From Caryophanales bacterium UBA4855 (GTDB lineage Bacteria; Bacillota_I; Bacilli_A; RFN20; CAG-826), in NCBI GenBank assembly GCA_002399785.1, contig DHEH01000017.1, forward strand, positions 1-38,749: a DNA stretch of 38,749 nucleotides, read 5' to 3'. The notes under the pieces were generated by a model. It saw only the letters and a program-made list of their open reading frames with translations. It ran no database searches and had not been told where the DNA came from. A program made the position numbers and the translations under genes. This document shows positions 1 to 7,724 of the stretch, in pieces; position 1 is the stretch's first letter; each line of letters opens with the position of its first letter.

Positions 1-36
1 CATTAGAGTTTGAACTTAACATCTACCATTTAATAC

Positions 37-75
37 TTTGTATTAAGTTTTGTTAGCTTTCAGATGATGTGAGAC
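37..75. repeat. Left terminal inverted repeat of an IS481-like element
   Basis: The segment contains TTGTATTAA (38-46) and ATGATGTGAGAC (64-75). Both recur in reverse complement at the other end (TTAATACAA at 1182-1190, GTCTCACATCAT at 1148-1159). The arms are imperfect overall, about 40 bp each, and flank the transposase pseudogene. The inner block is a perfect 12-bp match. Confidence 0.7.
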
Positions 76-1084
76 GTTTTGGACATCTTATCTCACCACT
101 CGTTTTCAACAATTCAATTAGTTTTTCAAGTTCAACCTTATTTGGAGTTTTAAAACCAAGAATAAATTTAGGCAAATTATTATTTCTTTTGTTCCATAAT
201 CCACCTTAATATTTTAAGTCATTTAATGAAAAAAACTTAAGATATCTATAAAATTTATCTTGGTCTATCTTATGGCTTCTTTCAACTTTATCATTATGTT
301 CTTGGGTTCTTGGCCTAATTAAATGATGTTTTGTATTGTTTTCTTTGCATAATCTTTCAAGAATATTGTCATATTGTCTTACATTTTTCGATTTTGGATT
401 TCTTCTAGCGTGATGAGTAAACTCAAATCCATTATCTGTTTGAATTTCCTTTAGAAGGCAACCACTTTTTTTATATGCATACTTTAGTGATTGAATAGTC
501 TCGTACATTGAGTGCTCTGGTGCCAAATAGAGAACTCTTTTTCTAGAACATTCGTCTAGTATTGTATATTGATAGAACCTGCCATCCAATCCATTTGCCT
601 TGCATTCTAATGGGACAAATTTAACGTCAATTTGCCGTTTTTCATAAACCATCTTTGGAGTGTGATAAATCTTGTTATGCTTTTTTGAATTTGGTTTATA
701 TTTTGTATATTCATTATTTCTTTTGAAAATTTTTAAAACACCTGACGGTGAAATACCTATTCCATCGCGCTTTAATCTAACCCAAATCTCAGTAAATGAT
801 TGATCAGCATTTCTTCTATGAAGATCCAGAACTTTTTTAACAATATCTGCTTTTAGTTAATTGGGGTGATCACTTAATGGTTTGTGTGATTTGTCTAATA
901 ATGACTCCTTATTTCCGTCAAATCTTTTCAGCTATCGATACAATGAACTCTTTTTGATGTGATAGAAAGACAAAATCTTTCTTATAGACCATAACGAATC
1001 AACTTTTCTTGCGCAAGCATAATACCTATTTTCAATATCTATTGGTATAAAGTTGCGTTCTAACGCTAAAATATTAATGGGCAT
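53..1084 (-). pseudogene. IS481-family DDE transposase, inactivated by three in-frame stops
   Basis: Reading the minus strand from an ATG at 1084, preceded by an AAGGAGA-like ribosome site, gives an unbroken frame of 344 codons except for three nonsense codons. One sits where Trp is expected in the HTH region, one in the linker, and one just after residues SLNDLKY near the C-terminus. The N-terminal third is a helix-turn-helix domain. The C-terminal half is an rve/DDE integrase core with the first Asp in QIDVKF, the second in QTDNGFEF, and the Glu in DKVERSHK. The RPRTQEHNDKVERSH stretch is typical of IS481 relatives. Length matches the family. There is no frameshift, so decay was by point mutation only. 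The flanking inverted repeats identify it as the single gene of an insertion sequence. Confidence 0.85.
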
Positions 1085-1147
1085 CTCCTTCTGTAAAGTT
1101 TGAACAACTTTATTATAAATGAGATGTCTTTTATTTTAATTAATTTT

Positions 1148-1190
1148 GTCTCACATCATTTGATATTAAACAAAAACAGGTTTAATACAA
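1148..1190. repeat. Right terminal inverted repeat of the IS481-like element
   Basis: Reverse-complement partner of the 37-75 arm. GTCTCACATCAT at 1148-1159 and TTAATACAA at 1182-1190 are exact partners, with divergent sequence between them. Together the arms define a roughly 1.15-kb insertion sequence. Target-site duplication could not be judged because the left edge is close to the window start. Confidence 0.7.
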
Positions 1191-1206
1191 GGCAAAGTTA
1201 AGAATT

Positions 1207-2253
1207 TTATTTTAATCTAATATAATATGTTGACTTACCAACGCCTTCTTTTCTTATTTCCCCTGAATCACATAATTCTTTTAAACTTCTTTCAATACTA
1301 GTTGATGATAATGAAGGCACAAGTTCTAGTATATCTCTCTTTGTAAATTTGCCTAGCTTTGAATTGACTGCCATTCTTACCACTTCAATACTAGTTTTCT
1401 TATCTGACACTAATTCTACTCTTTCTTCAAAATCATTATATGCACTAACAATTGTACTTAACAAATATTTAATAAATGGAGTAGCGTCATCTTCATTTTC
1501 ATGCCATCCAATTTGAGAATTATATAATGCATCATAATATAAATCTTTATTCTTAGCTATCTTAGCTTCAAGTGATATATACTTTCCTACATAATAACAA
1601 GAGCGATATAGAAGCAGTGTCGTTAATAATCTAGACATTCTTCCGTTTCCATCAATAAAAGGGTGGATACATAAAAAGTCATGAATGAATAATGGAATTA
1701 AAATAAGCGGATCTACTATTCCTTCACCAAGAGCTCTATTATATTCATCACATAATTCTTGCATTGCGATTGGTGTCTCAAATGGTGATAATGGAGTGAA
1801 TAAAGTATAAGATTTTCCATTTTCATTAGTTGCACTAATATAATTTTGAACATTCTTATATTTTCCACCATAAGAAGTTGATGTATGAGACAATAGTACT
1901 TTATGTAATTGAAGAATAAAATTAGGAGTTATAGGTATTGAATCAAAATTTTCATGTACAATGTTTAGTGCATCTCTATATCCTGCGATTTCTTCTTCAG
2001 CTCTATTTTTAGGAGCTGTTTTTTCATTCACTAATTGTTTTAGTCTAGTATTAGTTGTCCTAATACCCTCAATTTCATTAGATGATTCAGTACTTTTTAT
2101 TTTTGCAATAATAACTAATTTTTCTAATTCTTCAGGCTTTTGTTTTAAAAACAATTGTTGTTTACCTTTTTCTTCATGGATTTGAGTCAAATAATTAATT
2201 ATCTTGATATCCCAAGTTTTATTTTTTAAGTTTGAGTAGTTAAATTTCTTCAT
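1207..2253 (-). CDS. Fic family protein (AMPylase/adenylyltransferase) with C-terminal winged helix
   Basis: About 348 residues. The catalytic Fic motif HPFIDGNGRMSR is complete at about residues 197-208, including the catalytic His and the phosphate-binding loop. Fic enzymes usually transfer AMP from ATP to a hydroxyl side chain of a target protein. The N-terminal inhibitory helix motif SSNEIEG (about 57-63) is present, placing it in the class with a cis-acting inhibitory Glu. The last ~80 residues look like a winged helix, as in many stand-alone Fic/DOC-type proteins. The start is set at the second ATG (2253), because AAGGATGG lies a suitable distance upstream while the first ATG has no room for a ribosome site. 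No antitoxin gene is adjacent. The cellular target cannot be told from sequence. Confidence 0.88.
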   Translation of the reverse strand: MKKFNYSNLKNKTWDIKIINYLTQIHEEKGKQQLFLKQKPEELEKLVIIAKIKSTESSNEIEGIRTTNTRLKQLVNEKTAPKNRAEEEIAGYRDALNIVHENFDSIPITPNFILQLHKVLLSHTSTSYGGKYKNVQNYISATNENGKSYTLFTPLSPFETPIAMQELCDEYNRALGEGIVDPLILIPLFIHDFLCIHPFIDGNGRMSRLLTTLLLYRSCYYVGKYISLEAKIAKNKDLYYDALYNSQIGWHENEDDATPFIKYLLSTIVSAYNDFEERVELVSDKKTSIEVVRMAVNSKLGKFTKRDILELVPSLSSTSIERSLKELCDSGEIRKEGVGKSTYYIRLK

Positions 2254-2265
2254 TTTTCTCACCAT

Positions 2266-2602
2266 CCTTATTGTTTACGCCCTAATTATATCACTTTTGG
2301 GGAGAAAAATCAATTATTTGCGCCTGTTTGCTTATACTTTATTATATATATTCTTTCGTTTTTACAATCTTTCTCGTAAAACTAAATACCAAATAAGAGA
2401 ATAAATGAACTTTTTTCTCCTCATATCAATGGTTTTCTCGTCATTAATATTATTTTTGGTGCGTAAACTTTTTTATACTTATAATTTCTATACTTTAAGT
2501 TTATATGTTATCATTGCAAAAATAAAAATGCTTTTTTTCTACTCATATTTAGGCATTTATGCTTAAGGACACGGGAATTGTGAATGTGACAGATATATTA
2601 AA
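2266..2602. other. Non-coding stretch upstream of the Fic gene
   Basis: AT-rich sequence without a credible gene on either strand. It should contain the minus-strand promoter for the Fic gene, but no single promoter stands out. Confidence 0.5.
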
Positions 2603-2630
2603 AGCATCTACCATATTTTAGATAGATGCT
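2603..2630 (-). terminator. Probable intrinsic terminator, minus strand
   Basis: AGCATCTA (2603-2610) pairs perfectly with TAGATGCT (2623-2630) over a 12-nt loop. On the minus strand the stem is followed by TTTTA. It would end transcription of the broken regulator gene at 2714-3560. Confidence 0.6.
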
Positions 2631-2713
2631 CAAAATATTATTTTAATTAAAATAGTCATTGAGGTAGTTATTGGAGTAATATTGGGGTAGTACCACTAAC
2701 TATTAGCAAATTA

Positions 2714-3560
2714 TTATTTTACTTCCCAATGACTGCCCTTATCTGGGCCAATTCCTTTTATTATATTTTGTTCTTTTAATTTTTTGATTATATTTGCAAT
2801 TGTCCTATTTGCTAATCCAGTAATACTGGCTATATCATTTGTTGTCACATAATTGTTATTTAAGATAGTATTATAAACTTTCTTTTCATTTTCTGTGAAT
2901 TTATCTATGAATTTACTATGCATTTTTCACTGCATTATAATTTGCATTGTAAATTGTTACCATAAAAAATCCATTATTGTTGTAGTATTCAACATGGTAA
3001 CCCACATCTTTAAATAATCTTCCGGTTTTATCAGTTATTTTCTTTAAGCCAAATCCTCTTCTATCCGTATAATGCATTCTTGAAAATACATCAGCTTAGA
3101 TTGGATTTCTTCTTTTTGATTTAGCTATAAAATCAACATTCTTTGGTATGTCTTGATTATCATAAGCAATACCTGGTGATGATATTTCAATCCTATCATC
3201 ATAAATATCAAGACAAACTTTACTACCCAGTTCTGTATAATCACCATAAATTATCGCATTAACTAGTGCCTCTTGAATGGCTAATATATTATAATCAGGT
3301 TCTTCCACTCTTCCTGTTGATTCTTTATGCCATCTTTTATGAGTGTTCGCTTCAAAGAAATCTAAAGTTCTTATTAACTGATTAACAATACTTCCTTCAA
3401 TTTCTCTATCGTCTCTTGCTTCATCTAAACCAGTTTTAGTTAATCCGTTCCATCTAGTACAAAATAATCTATTATGCAAATATGTATTTTGATCCGCTAT
3501 TAAAACACCTTCATTAGTTAAAAATCCTTCGTCATTAGAAAGGCCTAAAGAGATATAATT
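2714..3560 (-). pseudogene. AlbA_2/GHKL-type transcriptional regulator remnant (RecG C-terminal-like family)
   Basis: Three consecutive pieces on the minus strand reassemble into one familiar protein. The first piece (3560-3096) has the end of an AlbA_2 domain followed by a GHKL-like ATPase segment (AIQEALVNAIIYGDY, then DDRIEISSPG). It ends in a stop directly after KSKRRNPI. The same frame resumes with ADVFSRMHYTDRRGFGLKKI, the usual continuation of this family. A frame change then leads into the last piece (2923-2714), a 69-residue winged helix that this family carries at its C-terminus. The N-terminus is also missing, because a stop lies just before NYISLGLSNDE. These proteins are annotated as putative DNA-binding transcriptional regulators. 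The 69-residue winged-helix part has its own ATG and might still be translated. Confidence 0.75.
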
Positions 3561-3706
3561 TTTTTAGTAAATTTTGTATGTGTTCTATCATACCAAGTTG
3601 CTTCAAATACAGTAATTTGTTAGATGACAAACTCAATGCAACAAAAAGCATTTATCTAATAGGTGCTAGTGTTTCATTACATTTTATTGCATTCACTATG
3701 TCCAAG

Positions 3707-3770
3707 TTTGACAACTATCGTCTAAATATTGTACTTTTTGAGACTTATTACTTGATAAGCCTCTTTTTTT
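3707..3770 (+). promoter_or_regulatory. TTGACA-type promoter with an adjacent terminator-like hairpin
   Basis: A TTGACA box lies near 3708. Downstream, GAG-A-CTTAT (3740-3748) pairs with ATAAG-C-CTC (3755-3763), followed by seven Ts (3764-3770), which is a textbook intrinsic terminator on the plus strand. It sits about 30 nt before the resolvase start, so it could act as an attenuator or simply end an upstream transcript. A small open frame across this area (3578-3775) has no homology signal and is not called. Confidence 0.45.
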
Positions 3771-3801
3771 ATTGAATATATACGTTGAGGAGATGATAAA
3801 C

Positions 3802-4398
3802 GTGAAATATGGCTATCTAAGAGTAAGCACTGCTCAACAACATATAGATAGACAAATTGATGCATTATTAGAGATGGGATTAGACAATTCATCAATTTAT
3901 ATCGACTATGAATCAGGTAAAGACTTCAATAGAAAGAACTATAAAAAGTTAATAAGAAAACTAAATTAAAATGATCTATTAATTATTAAGTCAATTGATA
4001 GATTAGGCAGAGATTACAACATGATAATTGAAGAATGGAGATTAATAACAAAAGAAAAAGAAGCAGATATCATGGTAATTGATATGCTACTTCTTGATAT
4101 AAAAATTGAAGGTAAAAATCTTGTTGGTAAATTCATAAGTGATATTGTTTTACAAGTGTTATCGTTTGTTGCTCAAAATGAAAGAGAAACTATGCGTATT
4201 AGACAAGCCAAAGGTATAAAGACCGTGAAAGCAAGAGGAATTAAGTTTGGTAGTCCTAGAATCACTTTACCTCCTAATTACGAGACAATTGCAAGGCAAT
4301 ATTTAAACAAAGAAATTACAAACAAAAAAGCCTGTGAAATACTTGGTATGACACGAGCCTCTTTCTTTAGATATTTTAAAGAATTGAATATAAATTAA
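3802..4398 (+). pseudogene. Small serine recombinase (resolvase/invertase), one in-frame stop
   Basis: A frame of 199 codons reads as a complete resolvase/invertase with a single TAA at 3967-3969. The N-terminal catalytic domain starts VKYGYLRVSTAQQ, with the nucleophilic Ser in the RVS motif (about residue 9). The conserved SIDRLGRDY motif with catalytic Arg follows the stop codon. A dimerisation helix with QNERETMRIRQAKGI and a C-terminal HTH (NKKACEILGMTRASFFRYFKEL) complete the protein. The GTG start is chosen because GAGGAG lies nine bases upstream, while the ATG at 3793 overlaps that site. Such enzymes invert or resolve DNA at short sites. With the stop, only the DNA-binding half could be made by reinitiation. 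Confidence 0.85.
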
Positions 4399-4406
4399 AG
4401 CTTTTT

Positions 4407-4442
4407 GGGTGCAAAAATTGAAATCTTTTAATAATTGCACCC
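4407..4442. repeat. Inverted GGGTGCAA / TTGCACCC pair
   Basis: GGGTGCAA at 4407-4414 and TTGCACCC at 4435-4442 form an 8-bp inverted repeat just after the resolvase stop. The same TGCACCC word recurs at 4640 and 4661 and near the other end of the window at 38012 and 38044. Confidence 0.5.
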
Positions 4443-4570
4443 CCTCCCCCTAAATCGTTTATCAAATGGTTTTGGGTATTTATGAGAGCGGAACCTTTAT
4501 TTTTGCCATTTTGTATGAAAACTGTGTTATCTTAACCGGCAAAAGGAGACTTGAACCCTTAAAAAAGCAC

Positions 4571-4601
4571 AAAAAAAGGCTTGATACTCGGTATCAAACC
4601 T
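4571..4601 (-). terminator. Intrinsic terminator, minus strand, with no obvious gene
   Basis: TTGATAC (4581-4587) pairs with GTATCAA (4591-4597), extended by AGG/CCT across one mismatch. The plus strand has seven As just before the stem, so the minus-strand transcript ends in Us. No minus-strand gene lies within several hundred bases to the right. It therefore belongs to a small RNA or is a relic. Confidence 0.6.
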
Positions 4602-4684
4602 GATTTACCATAATGTGTGTGGTAAGTCTATTTAATACATGCACCCTCTAAAACTACAAATGCACCCTATAACCTATTGTTTTT

Positions 4685-4739
4685 AGTACTTACCCTTATG
4701 TGACACGTGACAAGCGTGACAGTCGTGACACTTAAGTAC
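4685..4739. repeat. Four GTGACA direct repeats inside a GTACTTA/TAAGTAC inverted repeat
   Basis: GTGACA occurs at 4700, 4707, 4716 and 4725, spaced 7-9 bp apart. AGTACTTA (4685-4692) on the left and TAAGTAC (4733-4739) on the right frame the array as an inverted repeat. Related clusters lie at 29730, 32749 and 37712. The form suggests protein-binding iterons or an operator, but the binding protein is unknown. Confidence 0.6.
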
Positions 4740-4790
4740 GGTAGTAATGTTCAACACAAGAAAAATAGATAAAAACATATTTGATACAAC

Positions 4791-4836
4791 TTGACAATTA
4801 ACCTCTTTAGAGTGATAGATAGACACGACTTTAAGG
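4791..4836 (+). promoter_or_regulatory. Recombinase-operon promoter, copy 1
   Basis: TTGACA (4791-4796) is followed by CTTTAGAGTGATA (4805-4817), then TAAGGAGGT as ribosome site. The CTTTAGAGTGATA block recurs exactly at 33597-33609 before the second recombinase cassette, with a similar TTGATA box the same distance upstream. The half-palindrome CTCTTTAGAG could be an operator. Confidence 0.55.
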
Positions 4837-4848
4837 AGGTTTTACTTT

Positions 4849-5028
4849 ATGAATCAAAATCAGATTGTTGGAGAAATCAAATAAAGATTCGCTTCTCTTC
4901 TTCTGAATCAATTACTTGAAGACAAGATTATTACTAAAGATGAATGGGCTAGTTTCAAGAAAAAGCTCATCAAGAAATATAATCCTATTATTAGCGTATT
5001 GGAGGAAATCGATGAAAAAGATAATTAA
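4849..5028 (+). pseudogene. Small SHOCT-like protein, broken by one stop
   Basis: A 60-codon frame starts at an ATG after TAAGGAGG and has a TAA at codon 12. The rest reads LLNQLLEDKIITKDEWASFKK, the pattern of the short SHOCT-like helical domain often found in small proteins next to serine recombinases. It overlaps the start of the following recombinase gene, so the two were translationally coupled. The protein at 33363-33581 has a comparable segment. Confidence 0.6.
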
Positions 5029-6452
5029 AGAGATTACTCCAATAAAAAAATCAGATACTAAAGAGAAAGCTAAAAAGAGAGTTGCAGCATACGCACGTGT
5101 ATCTACTGAACAGGATGAACAACTTCATTCACTTCAAGTACAAAGAGATTATTATGAAGAATATATTAAATCCAATCCTGATTGGGAACTTGTAAATATC
5201 TATTATGATGAAGGAATAACAGGCACTTCTTTAAAACATAGAAAAGGATTCAATCAAATGATAGCTGATGCACTTGACGGAAAGATAGACGTTATACTTG
5301 TTAAGTCAGTATGGATTTGCTAGAAATACAATTGATGCACTTCAAACAACTAGAGACTTAAAACTTAAAGGTGTACCAGTATTCTTTGAAAAAGAAAATA
5401 TTGATAGCATGGATCCTAAGGGAGAATTTATGCTTACACTCTTCTGTTCTTTTGCACAGGAAGAATCTAAGTCAATATCCGATAACATTAAATGGTCAAT
5501 TAGAAACGGATATAAGAATGGCAAATTCACAATGCATACTGAACATTTACTTGGTTTCAAGAAATTATCAAATGGAAAGATTGTAATTGATAAAGAACAA
5601 GCCAAGATTGTTAAAATGATTTATAAGTTATTCTTAGAAGGAATGAACAATTTCCAACTTCAGCGTTATCTAGAAGATAAAGGAATCTTAACACCAATTG
5701 GAGTTAAAAAATGACAATATAATGTTATTAATTCAATTCTTACTAATGAAAAATATTGTGGCGATGCAATATTACAAAAGAAATTTTCAATTGATGTTGT
5801 TCTTCATACACTTAAAAAGAATGAAGGTGAATTACCACAATATAGAATATATAATAATCATCCAGCAATTATACCTAAAGCAACATGGGAATATGTACAA
5901 GAATTATATGCTGTTAAGTTTAAAAACAACTTATATCCTTTAAGTAATAAACTAGAATGTGGAATATGTCATAATCCCTATATGCCCAACCTTAGAGATA
6001 GGACTAATGATTATGGAAGAAAACTATTGTATTGGATATGTTATTCCAGAACCAATGGTAATTGTAAAAGCATATTAATACATGATGAACAAATGTCAGA
6101 AGCTTCTACTCTTGCATTTGAGTATTTATATAGCAATTATAGAGAACAAATACTATCTGATTTAGATTCTCTAGCACCAAAGATACTACCTTCAAAAGTA
6201 AAACAAAAAGAATTTAATAAAGCTATATCTACTATCAATCCATTAAATGATGAAATAGTTGACTTCTTTACTGAATTCTTAATTAGAAAAATATATGTTG
6301 TTGAAAATGATTATCTTCTTTATGAATTTATTGATGATACTCTTTATAAATATGAATTAGGAGTATGGTCTATTAGAAAGAACACTAAGATTCAATCTAA
6401 AAGAAGCAAATTTAAAAATCAAGATTATTGGGGAAAGAAGCCTGACGATTAA
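5012..6452 (+). pseudogene. Large serine recombinase, inactivated (2-nt deletion plus a TGA)
   Basis: The gene starts at an ATG with GGAGG seven bases upstream. The catalytic domain begins RVAAYARVSTEQDEQ (Ser at about residue 31). Where relatives have SVSRFARNT, two bases are missing near 5310, which shifts the frame. Restoring them gives exactly 481 codons. A second lesion is TGA at 5712-5714 where the intact paralogue at 35133 has Trp (KWQYNV). The remaining parts are normal: recombinase domain, zinc-ribbon Cys pair (LECGICHNPYM), coiled coil and C-terminal tail. It would have cut and joined attachment sites to move the element. It ends convergently with the exonuclease gene. Confidence 0.88.
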
Positions 6453-6461
6453 TCATCGGGC
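6440..6461. terminator. Bidirectional hairpin between convergent genes
   Basis: An interrupted palindrome centred on GATTAATC extends for 11 bp on each side with one mismatch. It overlaps the stop of the recombinase remnant and the predicted ancestral stop of the exonuclease. There is no strong U tract, so termination is likely but not certain. Confidence 0.4.
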
Positions 6462-6533
6462 AGTTCATTCTTCAACTTTTCAAATAATTCAGGATACAGG
6501 TCTCCAAGTGTTGGACCTTTTGATTTAGGTTCT

Positions 6534-7622
6534 TCATTCTTGGGAGTTTTTTCTTTTGTCGTGGTCTCGGTTTTTATAAAAGCTACTTTCTTCAGGAAAT
6601 GACATTAAAGATAAATCTTCTTCTGCAACACCTAGAATAGTTAGCAACTCTTCAAATGACATTATTTGAATTGATTTACCTTCTTCAATTGCTTCATTTA
6701 CATGTTTTAGTCTTGAACAATATCTTTCATTACCTTCTTCATCTTTACATGAGCATGCAACAAAGATATCATTGTCAGATGCTCTCATTTTATATGTAGC
6801 ATTATGATTAGTTAATAATTGAACTAAAGATAGCATCTCTTTAAAATGCCCAATCTCATAATTTAAACTTACGCATAATGTTTTACCATTCAGTGGTGAT
6901 TCAATAATATCACCTTGAGGTTTAACACCATCTAAGAATTGTAGGAACATTCTATAGTTACGGCCTCTGATATTATTATTAATACCACTTTTAGCTGATT
7001 CGTATCTTTTCTTTTGACGAATTTCTGCATCATCATATTTGATATCAAAGTTTTCACTTTTGCCACTGCAAGAATCACATAGCTCAATTAATTCTTCTAA
7101 TGTGCATTCAAGTTCCTTACACATTCCTTTAACTAAGTTCATTGTAAGTTCAGAATCATCGTCACTTTTATGAAGATATTTAGGCTTTTCAACATTCAAT
7201 CTTTCACCAGCAGTTTCTAAAGATATACTATTTCTAAAATTAGTAAATTCAGAATACATTCTTTGAGTATCAGCAAATCTAAAGTTGATAGGTGCAAGTT
7301 TATATCTTCTACATGCATTTCTAATAAATCCAGCATCATTATTAATAGCATGTCCAACTATTAATTGATCTTGATATTCAATTAGTTCCTTGATTCTATC
7401 ATAGAAAAATGGAAACTTTTGACTCTTATAGTATGTTGAATAAGGATAATATAATTCGAGATCTCTTCCATCACTTCTTCCAGTAAGATTAAACTTATTT
7501 TCTGGATTAATAGTAAAATCTTCTTTTTTTAATATGTTGAATTCAGTGTCTGTTATTACATAACCAAATTCACATATGTCTCTTCCATTGCAACATTCAA
7601 TATCAAAAAACAAATATCTCAT
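6534..7622 (-). CDS. DEDDh 3'-5' exonuclease with BRCT-like domain; C-terminal tail frameshifted
   Basis: An exonuclease domain of the DnaQ type fills residues 1-170, with D7 and E9 (FFDIE), D96 (GHAINND), and H151 and D156 (HKSDDD), the full metal-binding set. Residues ~235-330 (SPLNGKTLCVSLNYEIGHF onward) look like a BRCT domain, as in other bacterial DnaQ-BRCT proteins. It probably trims 3' ends during repair or replication. The start has AAAGGAGA nine bases upstream. It is transcribed alone from a motif shared with the nrd operon (7678-7697). The present frame stops at 6534. The next frame continues without stops to 6449, with an acidic tail ending ELFEKLKNELPDD, so one extra base near 6590 has probably cut off about 30 residues. 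Confidence 0.8.
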   Translation of the reverse strand: MRYLFFDIECCNGRDICEFGYVITDTEFNILKKEDFTINPENKFNLTGRSDGRDLELYYPYSTYYKSQKFPFFYDRIKELIEYQDQLIVGHAINNDAGFIRNACRRYKLAPINFRFADTQRMYSEFTNFRNSISLETAGERLNVEKPKYLHKSDDDSELTMNLVKGMCKELECTLEELIELCDSCSGKSENFDIKYDDAEIRQKKRYESAKSGINNNIRGRNYRMFLQFLDGVKPQGDIIESPLNGKTLCVSLNYEIGHFKEMLSLVQLLTNHNATYKMRASDNDIFVACSCKDEEGNERYCSRLKHVNEAIEEGKSIQIMSFEELLTILGVAEEDLSLMSFPEESSFYKNRDHDKRKNSQE

Positions 7623-7677
7623 TTATGCTCATCTCCTTTTTTACATTTCTATTTTACCTTTATAAAGATATCTAGAA

Positions 7678-7697
7678 TAGAACGCCATTTGCACTAC
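7678..7697 (-). promoter_or_regulatory. Shared 20-bp operon-leader motif, site A
   Basis: The plus strand reads TAGAACGCCATTTGCACTAC. Near-identical copies sit at 13907 and 14001. Site A lies 56 bases before the exonuclease start, immediately after the terminator of the upstream operon, so it is most likely a promoter element or operator. Confidence 0.6.
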
Positions 7698-7702
7698 TAG
7701 AA

Positions 7703-7721
7703 AAGAGGAACTAGTCCTCTT
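7703..7721 (-). terminator. Intrinsic terminator of the nrd-methyltransferase operon
   Basis: AAGAGGA (7703-7709) and TCCTCTT (7715-7721) form a perfect 7-bp stem with a 5-nt loop. The minus-strand transcript continues with UUUUC. It lies three bases beyond the methyltransferase stop codon. Confidence 0.75.
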
Positions 7722-7724
7722 AAT

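Larger units (their letters stand above)
4399..4848. other. Non-coding, repeat-rich left boundary region
   Basis: No gene is seen. The stretch contains the TGCACCC words, a minus-strand terminator (4571-4601), a GTGACA array inside an inverted repeat (4685-4739) and the promoter at 4791. Its make-up mirrors the 37.7-38.1 kb region, so it may be one end of the mobile element. Confidence 0.6.

Noticed and set aside
3578..3775. 65-codon open frame on the plus strand
   Set aside because: It spans a promoter and a terminator hairpin, has no ribosome site and no protein-like pattern beyond hydrophobic AT-rich codons.
5712..5714. TGA in place of Trp, suggesting a Mycoplasma-like genetic code
   Set aside because: Several intact genes end in TGA (for example at 6534, 10739 and 16021) and Trp is TGG throughout. 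The same pseudogene also has a 2-nt deletion, so this is decay.
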